Numbered from the stretch's first letter, positions 1-12,146 are shown. The stretch: 64,000 nucleotides of DNA from Mycobacterium sp. HUMS_12744610 (GCF_041206865.1 NZ_JBGEDP010000001.1:5146001-5210000); one strand, 5' to 3'. Notes: generated by a model not told the origin, from the sequence alone. Translations and numbers: made by a program.

Positions 1-659
1 TCGATCTTGCGCGACCGGGCGACCGCCTGCCACACCTGCTGCTGCAGGCTTTCCAGCATCCGGGTGACGGCCTCGCGGTGGGCGGCGGTGAAGCCGTTCT
101 CGGTGAACAGGTTCGGCGCCGACTTGTATTCGCCACGGGTGACGAACTGCGCCTCGACACCGGCCTTGTGCAGCGCGTCGCGCAGGAACAGCGCGTTGGT
201 CGCGAAGCCGATCAGCCCGACCGTTCCCGACGGTTGCATCCAGACCTCACGGAACGCCGAGGCCAGGTAGTACGACAGCGTGCCGGGATAGGTCTCGGCC
301 CAGGCCAGCGACGGCTTGGCCGCGCTGAAGGCCGCGATCGCCTCGCGCAGCTCCTGGACCGCCGCCGCCGGGGACGCCGCGAGCTGCACGCGGGCGATCA
401 TCCCCGCGACCCGCGGATCCTCGGCGGCGCGGTGGATCGCGGCCACCGTGTCGCGCAGCGCCATCGGCCGGCCGCCGCCGCTGATGATCGCCAGCGGGTC
501 GAAGCCCGTCGTCTCCGGCGGCACCGCGCGCAGGTCCAGCTCGAGCACGCAACCGTTGGGCACGCCGTGGTGGCGGGCGGTGTCGAGCCGGGCGGCCAGG
601 GCACGGACGTCTTTCCCGAGATCGGGAACACCGGGAATCGAGGGCAGGAAGGCAAACAT
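1..659 (-). CDS. sppA: Signal peptide peptidase SppA (protease IV), 3' end outside window
   Basis: Peptidase family S49. It cleaves leftover signal peptides in the membrane after secretion. Only the first 219 residues are present because the gene runs off position 1. The ATG at 659 gives MFAFLPSIPGVPDLGK, with no obvious signal peptide. Visible family features are the ClpP-like core (AIISGGGRPMALRDTV around 58-72, SLAWAETYPGTLSYYLAS around 117-134) and GEYKSAPN, whose Lys179 corresponds to the Ser-Lys dyad lysine of SppA. The catalytic serine would lie in the missing C-terminal half. The gene lies downstream of rplO in the same direction, as in M. tuberculosis, but a divergent oxidoreductase gene separates them. 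Confidence 0.85.
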   Translation of the reverse strand, partial: MFAFLPSIPGVPDLGKDVRALAARLDTARHHGVPNGCVLELDLRAVPPETTGFDPLAIISGGGRPMALRDTVAAIHRAAEDPRVAGMIARVQLAASPAAAVQELREAIAAFSAAKPSLAWAETYPGTLSYYLASAFREVWMQPSGTVGLIGFATNALFLRDALHKAGVEAQFVTRGEYKSAPNLFTENGFTAAHREAVTRMLESLQQQVWQAVARSRKI

Positions 660-699
660 ATCCGTCCAGCGTACCGAGCGCGCCCCGTACGGTGAGGGG

Positions 700-1626
700 G
701 TGAGGTTCTCCATCGCCATCCCCCAGTTCGACTACGACGGCTTCGACGCCGCAGGGCTGCGCTCCTACCTCGCGCGCGCCGAGGAACTCGGGTTCGAGGC
801 GGGCTGGGTTCTCGAGCAGATCATCGGGGCGGCGCCGCTGCTGGCGCCCCTGGAACTGCTGGCGTGGTGTGCGGCGAACACCGAACGGCTGCGGCTGGGT
901 GTCGCCGTGCTGGTGACGTCCCTGCACGACCCGCTCCAGCTGGCCTCGGCCGCGACCGCCGTGGACCGGCTCAGCCACGGGCGGCTGGACATCGGCGTGG
1001 GCACCGGCGGCGGCTCGCGCCGGTTCGCCGCGTTCGGCGTGGACAAGTCGACCTACATCTCCTACTTCACCGAGGGGCTGGAGCTGATGAAGGCGGCCTG
1101 GTCCGACGAACCGCGGGTGACGTTCCACGGCCGGTTCCGCGACGTCGACGACCTGCCCGTCGCGCCCAAGCCGGTGCAGCGGCCGCACCCGCCGATCTGG
1201 TTCGGCGGGCTCGCGCCCAAGGCCCTGGCCAGGGCGGTGCGCCACGGTGACGCGTTCCTGGGCGCCGGGTCGTCGACCACCGAGGCGTTCGCCGGAGCCG
1301 TCGAAGTGGTGCGCCGCGAGCTCGACGAGCAGCGCAAGGATCCGGCGCGCTTCACGATCGGCAAGCGGGTCTACCTGATGGTCGACGACGACGCGGCGCG
1401 GGCCCGCGAGCGGGTGCTCGCCGGGCTGCGGCGGATTTACGGCAAGATGCCCGGCATCGATGCGGTGCCGGTGTCGGGAACGCCCGGCGACGTCGCCCGC
1501 GGGCTACGCGAGGTGATCGACGCCGGAGCCCAGACGCTGCTGCTCAACCCCGTCGGCACCGATGTCCCGGAGAACCGCGAGCAGATGGAACGCCTTGCCG
1601 CGGAGGTGATCCCGCAGCTCACCTAG
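700..1626 (+). CDS. LLM-class (luciferase-like) F420-dependent oxidoreductase
   Basis: 308 residues with a GTG start (VRFSIAIPQFDYDGFD). The reading frame is open further upstream, but that stretch is antisense to sppA, so the start just past the sppA ATG is chosen. Bacterial-luciferase TIM-barrel signatures are ERLRLGVAVLVTSLHDPLQ, LSHGRLDIGVGTGGG, HPPIWFGGLAPKALARAV and, near the end, GAQTLLLNPVGTD. Family members in mycobacteria mostly use the deazaflavin F420 to reduce or oxidise small organics; the substrate cannot be read from sequence. It is divergent from sppA (40 bp between starts) and convergent with rplO. Confidence 0.85.
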   Translation: MRFSIAIPQFDYDGFDAAGLRSYLARAEELGFEAGWVLEQIIGAAPLLAPLELLAWCAANTERLRLGVAVLVTSLHDPLQLASAATAVDRLSHGRLDIGVGTGGGSRRFAAFGVDKSTYISYFTEGLELMKAAWSDEPRVTFHGRFRDVDDLPVAPKPVQRPHPPIWFGGLAPKALARAVRHGDAFLGAGSSTTEAFAGAVEVVRRELDEQRKDPARFTIGKRVYLMVDDDAARARERVLAGLRRIYGKMPGIDAVPVSGTPGDVARGLREVIDAGAQTLLLNPVGTDVPENREQMERLAAEVIPQLT

Positions 1627-1635
1627 TGGCGCGGG

Positions 1636-2076
1636 CTACAGCTCGGTCGCCGAACCGCCCGCGGCGCTGATCTTCTCGCGCGCGCTGCCGCTGAACTTGT
1701 GCGCGGACACCTCGACCTTGACGGTCAGCTCGCCGTCGCCGAGCACCTTGACCAACGAGTTCTTGCGGACCGCGCCCTTGGCCACCAGCTCGTCCACGCC
1801 GATGGATCCACCCTGCGGGAACAGCCGGTTGATGTCGCCGACGTTGACGATCTCGTACTCGGTGCGGAACCGGTTCTTGAACCCCTTGAGCTTGGGCAGC
1901 CGCATGTGGATCGGCATCTGCCCGCCCTCGAACGTCGCCGGGACGTTCTTGCGGGCCTTGGTGCCCTTGGTGCCACGGCCCGCCGACTTGCCCTTGGAGC
2001 CCTCACCGCGACCCACGCGGGTCCGGGCGGTCTTCGACCCGGGCGCCGGGCGCAGGTCATGCAGTTTGATCGTCAT
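1636..2076 (-). CDS. rplO: 50S ribosomal protein L15
   Basis: 146 residues. The Gly/Lys/Arg-rich N-terminal tail ([20 protein letters not shown]) precedes the globular domain with [18 protein letters not shown], the L15 signature. L15 binds 23S rRNA late in 50S assembly. It is the last gene of the rplN-rplO cluster. Its ATG overlaps the rpmD stop by 4 bp (ATGA), which implies translational coupling. secY does not follow, unlike in many bacteria; the next genes are the luciferase-like gene on the other strand and sppA. Confidence 0.97.
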   Translation of the reverse strand: MTIKLHDLRPAPGSKTARTRVGRGEGSKGKSAGRGTKGTKARKNVPATFEGGQMPIHMRLPKLKGFKNRFRTEYEIVNVGDINRLFPQGGSIGVDELVAKGAVRKNSLVKVLGDGELTVKVEVSAHKFSGSAREKISAAGGSATEL

Positions 2077-2255
2077 TTGGCCTCCTCCACCTCGACGAGA
2101 TGGTTCACCACCGCGATCAGCCCGCGGGTCTGAGCGTTGTCTTCACGGATCACCGAGTGGCGGATCCGCCGCAGGCCCAGCGTGCGCAGGCTCTCGCGCT
2201 GCTTCCAGCGCGCACCGATCGTGCTGCGTACCTGGGTGATCTTGAGAGCTGCCAT
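2073..2255 (-). CDS. rpmD: 50S ribosomal protein L30
   Basis: 60 residues, the usual bacterial size. It starts [14 protein letters not shown] and has the L30 core [15 protein letters not shown] followed by [14 protein letters not shown]. It is a small 23S rRNA-binding protein of the large subunit. It sits 2 bp after rpsE and overlaps rplO by 4 bp, so the three are probably translated as a coupled unit. Confidence 0.97.
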   Translation of the reverse strand: MAALKITQVRSTIGARWKQRESLRTLGLRRIRHSVIREDNAQTRGLIAVVNHLVEVEEAK

Positions 2256-2257
2256 GG

Positions 2258-2932
2258 TTATGCCGTTCCTTCACGTGCGGCCGCCGCGGCCAGCGCGTCG
2301 CTCTCCCGGCGCGCCCGCAGCATGCCGGCCGGGGCGACGTCCTCGATCGGCAACCCGCGCCGGGCCGCCACCTCCTCGGGACGCTGCAGCAGCTTGAGGG
2401 CGGCGACGGTGGCGTGCACCACGTTGATCGCGTTGTCGCTGCCCAACGACTTGGCCAGGATGTCGTGCACCCCGGCGCATTCCAGCACCGCGCGCGCCGC
2501 ACCGCCGGCGATCACACCGGTACCGGGGCTGGCGGGGCGCAGCAGCACCACGCCGGCGGCGGCCTCGCCCTGCACGGGGTGGGTGATGGTGCCGCCGATC
2601 AGCGGCACCCGGAAGAAGCCCTTGCGGGCTTCCTCGACACCCTTGGCGATCGCGGCGGGGACCTCTTTGGCCTTGCCATATCCGACGCCGACCATGCCGT
2701 TGCCGTCGCCCACGATGACCAGGGCGGTGAAGCTGAAGCGCCGCCCACCCTTGACCACCTTGGAGACGCGGTTGATGGCGACGACGCGCTCCAGGTAGTT
2801 GCTCTTGTCGCCGTCGCGGTCCCGGTCACGACCGCCGCGCCCACCTCCGTCGCGGCGACCCCGGCTGTCGCGGTCACCACGCGAGTCGCGGCTGTCGCGG
2901 CTGTCCTGCCCGCCTGCCGACTGCTCCGCCAT
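2258..2932 (-). CDS. rpsE: 30S ribosomal protein S5 with Asp/Arg-repeat N-terminus
   Basis: 224 residues. The ATG at 2932 ([16 protein letters not shown]) is chosen because the open frame beyond it lacks S5 similarity. Residues about 8-45 are a low-complexity run of imperfect DSR/DRD/RGG units. The S5 double-stranded RNA-binding domain follows ([40 protein letters not shown]), then the C-terminal domain ([19 protein letters not shown]). S5 contributes to decoding fidelity and the mRNA entry channel. Mycobacterial S5 proteins normally carry a charged N-terminal extension; this one is strongly repetitive. Confidence 0.96.
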   Translation of the reverse strand: MAEQSAGGQDSRDSRDSRGDRDSRGRRDGGGRGGRDRDRDGDKSNYLERVVAINRVSKVVKGGRRFSFTALVIVGDGNGMVGVGYGKAKEVPAAIAKGVEEARKGFFRVPLIGGTITHPVQGEAAAGVVLLRPASPGTGVIAGGAARAVLECAGVHDILAKSLGSDNAINVVHATVAALKLLQRPEEVAARRGLPIEDVAPAGMLRARRESDALAAAAAREGTA

Positions 2933-2972
2933 TATGCGGTCCTTCCAGTTGTCATCAGGCTGATGTCGTTCA

Positions 2973-3380
2973 TCAGAATCGCAATCCGTTCTCGCGCGCG
3001 GCATCGGCCAGCGCCGCGATCCGTCCGCCGTAGGAGTAGCCGCCGCGGTCGAACACCACGCTGTCGATGCCGGCGGCCTTGGCACGCTCCGCGATCAGCT
3101 GACCGACCCGCACGCTACGGGCTTTCTTGTCTCCCTGCAGGCCGCGCACGTCGGCCTCGATCGACGATGCGGCCGCCACCGTGGTGCCGTTTTCGTCGTT
3201 GACCAGTTGCACATGGATGTGCCGCGCGGACCTGTTCACCACCAGCCGCGGACGCTGCGGGGTACCCGAGACCTTCTTGCGCAGCCGGGCGTGCCTGCGC
3301 AGACGGGAGACCCGCCTGGTCGCGGAGATGTTCTGCCCCACCGGCTTTCGCGCGGCGGCGTCAGTCTGTGATTGCGCCAT
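2973..3380 (-). CDS. rplR: 50S ribosomal protein L18
   Basis: 135 residues. It has the basic N-terminus ([20 protein letters not shown]) and the conserved [18 protein letters not shown] and [30 protein letters not shown] blocks of L18. It binds 5S rRNA together with L5 and joins it to the large subunit. It lies 40 bp before rpsE and 2 bp after rplF. Confidence 0.97.
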   Translation of the reverse strand: MAQSQTDAAARKPVGQNISATRRVSRLRRHARLRKKVSGTPQRPRLVVNRSARHIHVQLVNDENGTTVAAASSIEADVRGLQGDKKARSVRVGQLIAERAKAAGIDSVVFDRGGYSYGGRIAALADAARENGLRF

Positions 3381-3382
3381 GA

Positions 3383-3920
3383 CTACTTACCTGTCTTTCC
3401 GACCTTACGGCGGATCTGCTCGCCCTCGTAGCGCACGCCCTTGCCCTTGTAGGGGTCCGGGCGGCGCAGGCGGCGGATGTTCGCCGAGATCTGGCCGACT
3501 TTCTGCTTGTCGATCCCCGAGACCGAGAACTTCGTCGGCGACTCGACCGCGAACGTGATGCCCTCGGGGGCCTCGATCACGACCGGATGGCTGTATCCGA
3601 GCGCGAACTCCAGGTTGGAACCCTTGAGTTGCACCCGGTAGCCGACCCCGAAGATCTCCATCTTGGTGGTGTAACCCTGGGTGACGCCGGTGACCAGGTT
3701 GGACACCAGCGTGCGGGAGAGCCCGTGCAGCGAGCGTGCGCCGCTCGTCGTCGGGGCGGTTGACCACGATCGCGCCGTCCTCGCTGCGCTCCACGGTGAT
3801 CGGCTCGGCGACCGTCAGGTCCAGGGCGCCCTTGGGGCCCTTCACCAGAACTCTCTGTCCATCGATCGTTACGTCGACCCCGGCGGGAACCGGAATCGGC
3901 CGTTTACCAATACGCGACAT
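3383..3920 (-). pseudogene. rplF: 50S ribosomal protein L6, interrupted by a frameshift
   Basis: The N-terminal 60 residues ([20 protein letters not shown] to NRPDDERR) read from the ATG at 3920. The remainder ([20 protein letters not shown] to RRKVGKTGK) reads in another frame. The locus is 538 nt from start to stop, against 540 for an intact 179-residue mycobacterial L6. Two bases are therefore missing, close to 3735-3738, where the family sequence expects [17 protein letters not shown]. Both halves are otherwise perfectly conserved with no decay. Since L6 is a core 50S protein and there is no second copy in the window, a sequencing or assembly error is more likely than a true pseudogene. 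Confidence 0.9.
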
Positions 3921-3943
3921 CTGTGTTTACGCTGCCTCTCCCA

Positions 3944-4342
3944 TTACCACACGTACGCGAGGACTTCGCCGCCCACGCCCTGTCTGGCCGCCTGACGGTC
4001 GGTGAGCAGACCCGAGGAGGTCGAGATGATCGCCACGCCCAGGCCGCCGAGAACCCGCGGCAGGTTGGTGGACTTCGCATACACCCGTAGTCCCGGCTTG
4101 GAAACCCGTCGCAGCCCCGCGATGCTGCGCTCCCGGCTGGGCCCGTACTTCAGCTGGACCACCAGGGACTTGCCCACCCGGGCGTCCTCGGTGCGGTAGT
4201 CGCTGATGTAGCCCTCACGCTTGAGGATCTCGGCGATGTTGGCCTTGATCTTCGAGTGCGGCAGGCTCACCTCGTCGTGGTACGCCGAGTTGGCGTTGCG
4301 CAGACGCGTCAAAAAGTCTGCGATCGGGTCCGTCATCGTCAT
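3944..4342 (-). CDS. rpsH: 30S ribosomal protein S8
   Basis: 132 residues. The N-terminal [20 protein letters not shown] and C-terminal [20 protein letters not shown] blocks are diagnostic of S8, which binds the 16S central domain and in E. coli represses spc translation. The ATG is at 4342. A 155-bp gap separates it from rpsZ, the largest inside the cluster, so a secondary promoter there is possible but none is clear. Confidence 0.97.
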   Translation of the reverse strand: MTMTDPIADFLTRLRNANSAYHDEVSLPHSKIKANIAEILKREGYISDYRTEDARVGKSLVVQLKYGPSRERSIAGLRRVSKPGLRVYAKSTNLPRVLGGLGVAIISTSSGLLTDRQAARQGVGGEVLAYVW

Positions 4343-4497
4343 TTGCGCCCGCTCCTGTTCATCGCGGAGCTTCGCATCGTCGTCATCGCGGTCATGACAG
4401 CGTCTGTCACCTTCCTCGCGGTGGTTCCCGGCCTAAGATTTCGCATGGGGCCTGCCGCGCAACCTGTTCTGGGGTCGTCAAATCCTGGGTGGGCTCG

Positions 4498-4683
4498 TTA
4501 CCAACTGCTCTTCTGCACGCCGGGCAATTCGCCGGCGTGCGCCATCTCGCGCAGGCAGATCCTGCACAGCCCGAACTTGCGATAGACCGCACGCGGGCGC
4601 CCGCACCTGTTGCAGCGGGTGTAGGCGCGCACCGCGAACCGTGGCTTGCGCGCCGCCTTGTTAACCAGTGCCTTCTTAGCCAT
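4498..4683 (-). CDS. rpsZ: 30S ribosomal protein S14, zinc-binding type Z
   Basis: 61 residues. The short, zinc-containing form of S14 is shown by [20 protein letters not shown], with two CxxC pairs that bind Zn. It helps assemble the 30S head. The start at 4683 ([16 protein letters not shown]) lies 2 bp after rplE. Mycobacteria also keep a zinc-free paralogue elsewhere for zinc starvation; this core-operon copy is the zinc form. Confidence 0.97.
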   Translation of the reverse strand: MAKKALVNKAARKPRFAVRAYTRCNRCGRPRAVYRKFGLCRICLREMAHAGELPGVQKSSW

Positions 4684-4685
4684 AG

Positions 4686-5249
4686 TCAGTTCTCCTTGAA
4701 CGGAAAGCCAAGGGCCCGCAGCAGCGCTCGCCCCTCGTCGTCGGTCGTCGCCGTGGTCACGACGTTGATGTCCATACCCCGGACGCGGTCGATCTTGTCC
4801 ACGTCGATCTCGTGGAACACCGACTGCTCGGCCAGCCCGAAGGTGTAGTTGCCGACACCGTCGAACTGCTTGGGCGAAAGTCCGCGGAAGTCGCGGATGC
4901 GCGGCAACGCGATCGACGTGAGCCGGTCGAGGAACTCCCACATCCGGTCCCCGCGCAGGGTGACCCGGACGCCGATCGGCATCCCCTCGCGCAATTTGAA
5001 CTGCGCGATGGACTTGCGGGCCTTGCGAACCTCGGGCTTCTGCCCGGTGATCAACGCCAGGTCGTTGACGGCGCCGTTGATCAGCTTGGCATCCCGGGCC
5101 GCCTCGCCGACGCCCATGTTGACGACGACCTTGGTGACGGTGGGGATCTGCATGACGTTCCCGTAGCCGAACTGCTTGTGCAGCGCATCCCGAATTTCGT
5201 TGCGGTAGCGCTCTTTCAGCCGCGGCATGACTCGTTCCGCAGTTGTCAT
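4686..5249 (-). CDS. rplE: 50S ribosomal protein L5
   Basis: 187 residues from the ATG at 5249, whose last base is shared with the rplX stop (TGATG overlap). L5 signatures are [39 protein letters not shown] and [20 protein letters not shown]. It carries 5S rRNA into the large subunit and contacts the P-site tRNA. The long open frame upstream of the chosen start is antisense or out-of-frame rplX/rplN sequence and was ignored. Confidence 0.97.
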   Translation of the reverse strand: MTTAERVMPRLKERYRNEIRDALHKQFGYGNVMQIPTVTKVVVNMGVGEAARDAKLINGAVNDLALITGQKPEVRKARKSIAQFKLREGMPIGVRVTLRGDRMWEFLDRLTSIALPRIRDFRGLSPKQFDGVGNYTFGLAEQSVFHEIDVDKIDRVRGMDINVVTTATTDDEGRALLRALGFPFKEN

Positions 5250-5566
5250 CAAATGTCCTTGCCGTTGCGCTTGGAGATACGGACCCGCTTGCCTGTCTCC
5301 TCGTCCGTCCGGTAGCCGACCCGCGTGGGCTTGCCGTCGGAGTCGACCACCATCACGTTGGAGACGTGGATCGCGGCTTCCTGGGTGACGATCCCGCCCG
5401 AGCGCGCCCCCCGCTGGTTGGTCGAGACCGCGGTGTGCTTCTTGATCCGGTTCACGCCCTCGACCAGCACCCGGTTGCGCTCGGGGTAGGCCTGCAGGAC
5501 CTTGCCCTTGGCCCCCTTGTCCTTGCCCGCGATCACCAGCACGGTGTCGCCCTTGCGGACCTTCAT
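5249..5566 (-). CDS. rplX: 50S ribosomal protein L24
   Basis: 105 residues. It opens with the KOW motif ([20 protein letters not shown], residues 2-21), then [19 protein letters not shown]24 is one of the two assembly-initiator proteins that bind the 5' end of 23S rRNA. It directly abuts rplN (stop at 5567) and overlaps rplE by one base. Confidence 0.97.
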   Translation of the reverse strand: MKVRKGDTVLVIAGKDKGAKGKVLQAYPERNRVLVEGVNRIKKHTAVSTNQRGARSGGIVTQEAAIHVSNVMVVDSDGKPTRVGYRTDEETGKRVRISKRNGKDI

Positions 5567-5935
5567 CTACAACACCTCCGGAGCCAGCGAGATGATCTTC
5601 ATGAAGCGCTTCTCGCGCAGTTCGCGCCCGACCGGGCCGAAGATGCGCGTGCCGCGCGGGTCGTTGTCCGGCTTGATGATGACGGCCGCGTTCTCGTCGA
5701 ACTTGATGTAGCTGCCGTCGGGGCGCCTGCGCTCCTTGACGGTGCGCACCACGACGGCCTTGACCACGTCGCCACGCTTGACGTTGCCACCGGGGATGGC
5801 GTCCTTGACGGTGGCAACGATGACATCCCCGATGCCGGCGTAGCGTCGCGACGAACCACCGAGCACCCGGATGCACAAGATCTCCTTGGCGCCGGTGTTG
5901 TCGGCGACCTTCAGCCGCGATTCCTGCTGAATCAC
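5567..5935 (-). CDS. rplN: 50S ribosomal protein L14
   Basis: 122 residues. [20 protein letters not shown] and GREEEK-type C-terminal features such as [20 protein letters not shown] identify L14, which forms intersubunit bridges with 16S helix 14. It is the first gene of this ribosomal cluster and starts about 140 nt downstream of a good vegetative promoter (6086-6114). In most bacteria rplN follows rpsQ directly; here the sulfatase locus and a 10-kb accessory insert lie between them. Confidence 0.97.
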
Positions 5936-6437
5936 TCGATCTCCTGACCTGGTTTACGTGTGCACGACAGGAGAAACCCGGGAGCCTGACGTGCGCGGTC
6001 TTCGTCACCGAAGGGCACGCGGGGCCGGCTGAAAAGCTGGTTGCTTGTCAAGCACCGGCCGAGGTCTGCCCACGGCAACCCCTAGAGTCTAGGCGACGGG
6101 CAGCTCAGAGCCAAATTCCTCGTACCACCGGCAGCGGCCTTCACCTCGACCACCCGAATCGGGTCGAACGCCGCGGCATCGCCGTGTCTACACGTCGAGG
6201 AACTCACGGACGCCGCCGCCCACCAACGCACATCAGGTCTTGTCGACAATCCCATAAGCATCGACCCCGCCAATGCGCTCCGGGCCATGGTCAGATTCTG
6301 CTTGCGATCGGCGACGACGGCCGCATGGCCACCACGTCAGTCGCCACACCAATCACATCCAACTCATCCGTCACGAATTCCGTTGTCGTGCGGTGTGCTT
6401 GGGCTTCGATGTCGGAGTCAGCCGTTACGGTCTGCTC
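5936..6437. other. Intergenic: rplN promoter and leader; upstream side of helicase gene
   Basis: 502 bp with no convincing gene. The part nearest rplN is the roughly 140-nt untranslated leader of the rplN operon. The promoter is annotated separately. Right of 6130 the base composition falls slightly and nothing recognisable is seen before the helicase ATG. Short open frames here (for example 6082-6288 minus) lack ribosome binding sites and family features. Confidence 0.6.
6086..6114 (-). promoter_or_regulatory. Promoter of the rplN-rplO ribosomal operon
   Basis: On the minus strand, TTGGCT (6109-6114) is followed after exactly 17 bp by TAGACT (6086-6091). This fits the mycobacterial SigA pattern (TTGnnn, TAnnnT). 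It predicts transcription starting near 6078 and a leader of about 140 nt before rplN. The short palindrome CCTAGACTCTAGG covers the -10 box. Confidence 0.55.
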
Positions 6438-9682
<3,245 letters not shown>

Positions 9683-9794
9683 CCGGGACCGGCGTTCTGC
9701 GAAGGAGACGATCCGACAAAGGCGAGGACATGGCCGCGCCCTCGATACCGCGCGGGCGCGGCGGCCCGAAGACGAACGCCGGCGCGGCAACCCA

Positions 9795-9919
9795 GACTTT
9801 TCGGTCTGGCTGATCGCCGAACTCGACCGCGAGGCAACCCGGCGAGGAGTCCCGGCCAATCGCTCATCGAAGTCTGGATCGCCGAGAAACCTGACCAGGG
9901 AGGTCACGCCGCAGCCTGA
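9795..9919 (+). pseudogene. Remnant of a CopG/ribbon-helix-helix-type antitoxin
   Basis: Translation gives DFSVWLIAELDREATRRGVP in one frame, then after a one-base shift near 9856 GQSLIEVWIAEKPDQGGHAA and a TGA at 9917. The pattern (x)LDREATRRGVxRQSLIxVWIAE(K/R) is typical of small ribbon-helix-helix antitoxins. No start codon with a ribosome binding site and no adjacent toxin gene are visible. It is therefore read as a broken orphan antitoxin, about 110 bp after the helicase stop. The rest of the 9683-9964 gap shows nothing else. Confidence 0.45.
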
Positions 9920-9964
9920 TCGTTGCTCGACATCAGGGCTCGACAAACACGCGCACTGGCGCGG

Positions 9965-10954
9965 TCACGTCCGGTGGTTGGCATCGCGCCAGGCCTGCCA
10001 GATCTCGGGGCGCAGGCGGCCGCGGTCGGGCACCGGCAGCCCGGCGGCGCGGGCCCAGGCGCGGACCTCGGCGGTGCTCGGCTCCGGCGCCGCGGATGCC
10101 TCATCGAGGTGGCTGATGTCGGTTATATGCGGTGAAATGCGTCGCAGTGCTGGGGTTTCGGTGGTCGACCAGTGGTGTGCGGCGGCCAGGAACCGGTACG
10201 TCCATTCCTCGGCGAGCTGGCGGGTCTCACAGAACACCACCGGGACGTTCGGCCAGCGGACCTGCAGTTCGGCCAGCCCGTCGGCGACCGCGGCGGGGCG
10301 GACCCGGTCGAGTTTGAACAACTGGGAATAGCGCTCCTCGATCACGAGTGCTGCGCGCGGCAGCACGGCCAAATCGGCAACCTGGTAGCGCAGCTTGCCG
10401 CCGGTGAGGCTGGTGACCAGGTCGGCCAGCGATTTGCGTTCCACACTGGCGACCAGCAGGCCGTCGAGGACCAGCCCGTAGTCGCCGCACGGCAGCGCCC
10501 GACGAACGGTCCGCACCTGCTGGGTGGCGAACCGGTAGGGGTACTGCTCATGGGTGTCGACGAGGATTTGCAGGTCGTCGATGCCGTGGGCGCGCGCAGT
10601 CGGGGTGCGCACGTTGGGGCGGGCCTGCTTGCGGGTGCGCGGCGACTGCCAGAACACCGCGTCGCGGCCGCGTGCGGTGGTGAACACCAACTGCGAGCGG
10701 TTCTCCCGGGACCGCGTCGCGATCACGTCGATGGCCGCGCCGCGGCGCTGGCACGAGCGCAGCGCGAGGCGTTCGACAATTACCGCGTCGGCGGGCCACT
10801 CCGCCAAGTCGACCGGGTAGCAGTACAACGCCTTGACCCGAGGCCAGGTCCCCGAGGTGCGAAACACCAGGTCGCCGCCCGGTTGGGGAATACGCAGCAG
10901 GTAGGGCAGCCGGGAATCCTCATCCGGGTTGACCGCGATCAACAACTCCGCCAT
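9965..10954 (-). CDS. ERCC4-type nuclease domain protein with Lsr2-like DNA-binding tail
   Basis: 329 residues. Residues 1-125 match nothing I recognise. Residues about 128-215 form an ERCC4/XPF nuclease core: ILVDTHEQYPYRF (D133), CGDYGLVLDG (G157-D158) and ASVERKSLADLV (E172-R173-K174), i.e. the GDx(n)ERK metal-dependent catalytic signature. The last 35 residues (EVRAWARAAGLPVPDRGRL followed by PEIWQAWRDAN) resemble the C-terminal AT-rich-DNA-binding domain of the nucleoid protein Lsr2. No helix-hairpin-helix domain is seen. A structure-specific nuclease targeted by an Lsr2-type module is inferred. It faces the helicase gene tail to tail and ends up next to the IS nest; the ATG is at 10954. 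Confidence 0.8.
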   Translation of the reverse strand: MAELLIAVNPDEDSRLPYLLRIPQPGGDLVFRTSGTWPRVKALYCYPVDLAEWPADAVIVERLALRSCQRRGAAIDVIATRSRENRSQLVFTTARGRDAVFWQSPRTRKQARPNVRTPTARAHGIDDLQILVDTHEQYPYRFATQQVRTVRRALPCGDYGLVLDGLLVASVERKSLADLVTSLTGGKLRYQVADLAVLPRAALVIEERYSQLFKLDRVRPAAVADGLAELQVRWPNVPVVFCETRQLAEEWTYRFLAAAHHWSTTETPALRRISPHITDISHLDEASAAPEPSTAEVRAWARAAGLPVPDRGRLRPEIWQAWRDANHRT

Positions 10955-11010
10955 AAATCCTTATTCTGCCGATGCACGCATGGGCTTGACACCGTTCGGT
11001 GGACACAGGG

Positions 11011-11085
11011 TCAGGCGGCTTGTGCCGTCTGATCGAGTCGGACGTCGAACTCGACCGGCCTCACCATAGTGACGGCCGAATGACG
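11011..11085 (-). pseudogene. C-terminal piece of an IS3-family OrfB transposase
   Basis: On the minus strand this encodes RHSAVTMVRPVEFDVRLDQT AQAA and stop (11011-11013). It is the natural C-terminus of the IS3-family integrase whose upstream part lies at 15714-15975. Removing the IS30 insert and one copy of its 3-bp duplication rejoins the frame exactly: DWIDRVHNRRRRHSAVTMV. About 25 bp beyond the stop, the stretch GTGTCCACCGAACGGTGTCA looks like the IS3 terminal inverted repeat, so the element end is near 10983. Confidence 0.8.
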
Positions 11086-11131
11086 GGCGGATTCAACCGG
11101 TCGTCGCAACACCTTCCATCCAGGAGGTGCG

Positions 11132-12028
11132 GTGGCGAGACAGAAAGACCCGATGCCGAGCGGCGTGAGGCGGCAGTGGGCGGCTGATCGTGCGTTGCGG
11201 CCGTCGATGCGATCACCGGGTCGGCCGGAGCCGTCGCGTTCGGTGCGGCGGCAGTTCTGGCGGCTCATCGCGCAGGGTGTCTCGACCGAAGATGCTGCCG
11301 CGGGAGTGGGTGTGTCGACACCGGTGGCGACCAGGTGGTTCCGTCACGCTGGCGGCATGTCACCGATCAATCTGGATGAGCCCACGGGACGGTACCTGTC
11401 GTTCGATGAGAGAGAGGAGATCGCGCTGCTACGCGCCCAGGATGTCGGGGTGCGCGAGATCGCCCGCCAGATCGGGCGTGATCCGGCAACTATCTCTCGT
11501 GAGCTGCGGCGAAACGCGGCCACCAGAGGCGGCAAGCCGGTCTATCGCGCGGGTGTGGCGCAGTGGAAGGCCCAGCAAGCGGCAAAGCGCCCGAAAGCCG
11601 CGAAGCTGGTGGCCCACGATCAGCTCCGTGCCTATGTGCAGGATCGGCTCAACGGCAGCGTCCGCCGACCCGATGGCACTGCCGTCGAGGGCCCGCAGAC
11701 CGGTGCGTGGAAGGGGCGGAACAAGCCGCATCGGCAGGACAGACGCTGGTCGACGGCGTGGAGCCCAGAACAGATCTCCCACCGCTTGCCCATTGACTTC
11801 CCCGATGATGAGTCCATGCGCATCAGCCATGAGGCGATCTACCAGTCGTTGTTCATCGAGGGGCGTGGCGCGCTCAAACGAGAGTTGGTTGCGTGCTTGC
11901 GAACTGGGCGTGCGCTGCGAGTCCCAAGGGGTCGGACACAGAACAAGCCGCAGGGACACGTCAGCGCCGATGTCGTTATCAGCGAGCGCCCCGCTGAGGC
12001 CGCGGATCGGGCTGTCCCCGGGCACTGG
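11132..12028 (+). pseudogene. IS30-family transposase, N-terminal part
   Basis: GTG start 4 bp after a perfect AGGAGG (11122-11127): VARQKDPMPSGVRRQWAADR. It has a helix-turn-helix region (LLRAQDVGVREIARQIGRDP, then ATISRELRRN) typical of IS30, and continues through RRWSTAWSPEQISHRLPIDF to AVPGHW. At this point the IS1380 element interrupts the codon sequence. The missing next residues EGDLIIGTGRSAIGTLVER follow in frame at 15157. 299 codons are present before the break. Confidence 0.85.
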
Positions 12029-12146
12029 CCTGGATTTTTCATCGAATGTGGAGCTCAGGGGTGTCGTTAACGTGAAAGGTGCACTGCCGCAAGGATAATC
12101 GGAGTATTCGAGGCTCGGTTATCCAGGATGGGAGTGCACCTGTCAG

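Noticed and set aside
4686..6008. 440-codon frame that would extend rplE far upstream
   Set aside because: The upstream part is out-of-frame rplX/rplN; the TGATG overlap at 5249 and L5 homology fix the start.
6082..6288. 68-codon minus frame upstream of rplN
   Set aside because: It overlaps the proposed promoter and has no family or composition support.
11190..12098. 302-codon plus frame overlapping the IS30 transposase
   Set aside because: Arg/Ser-rich shadow in the +1 frame of the real transposase.
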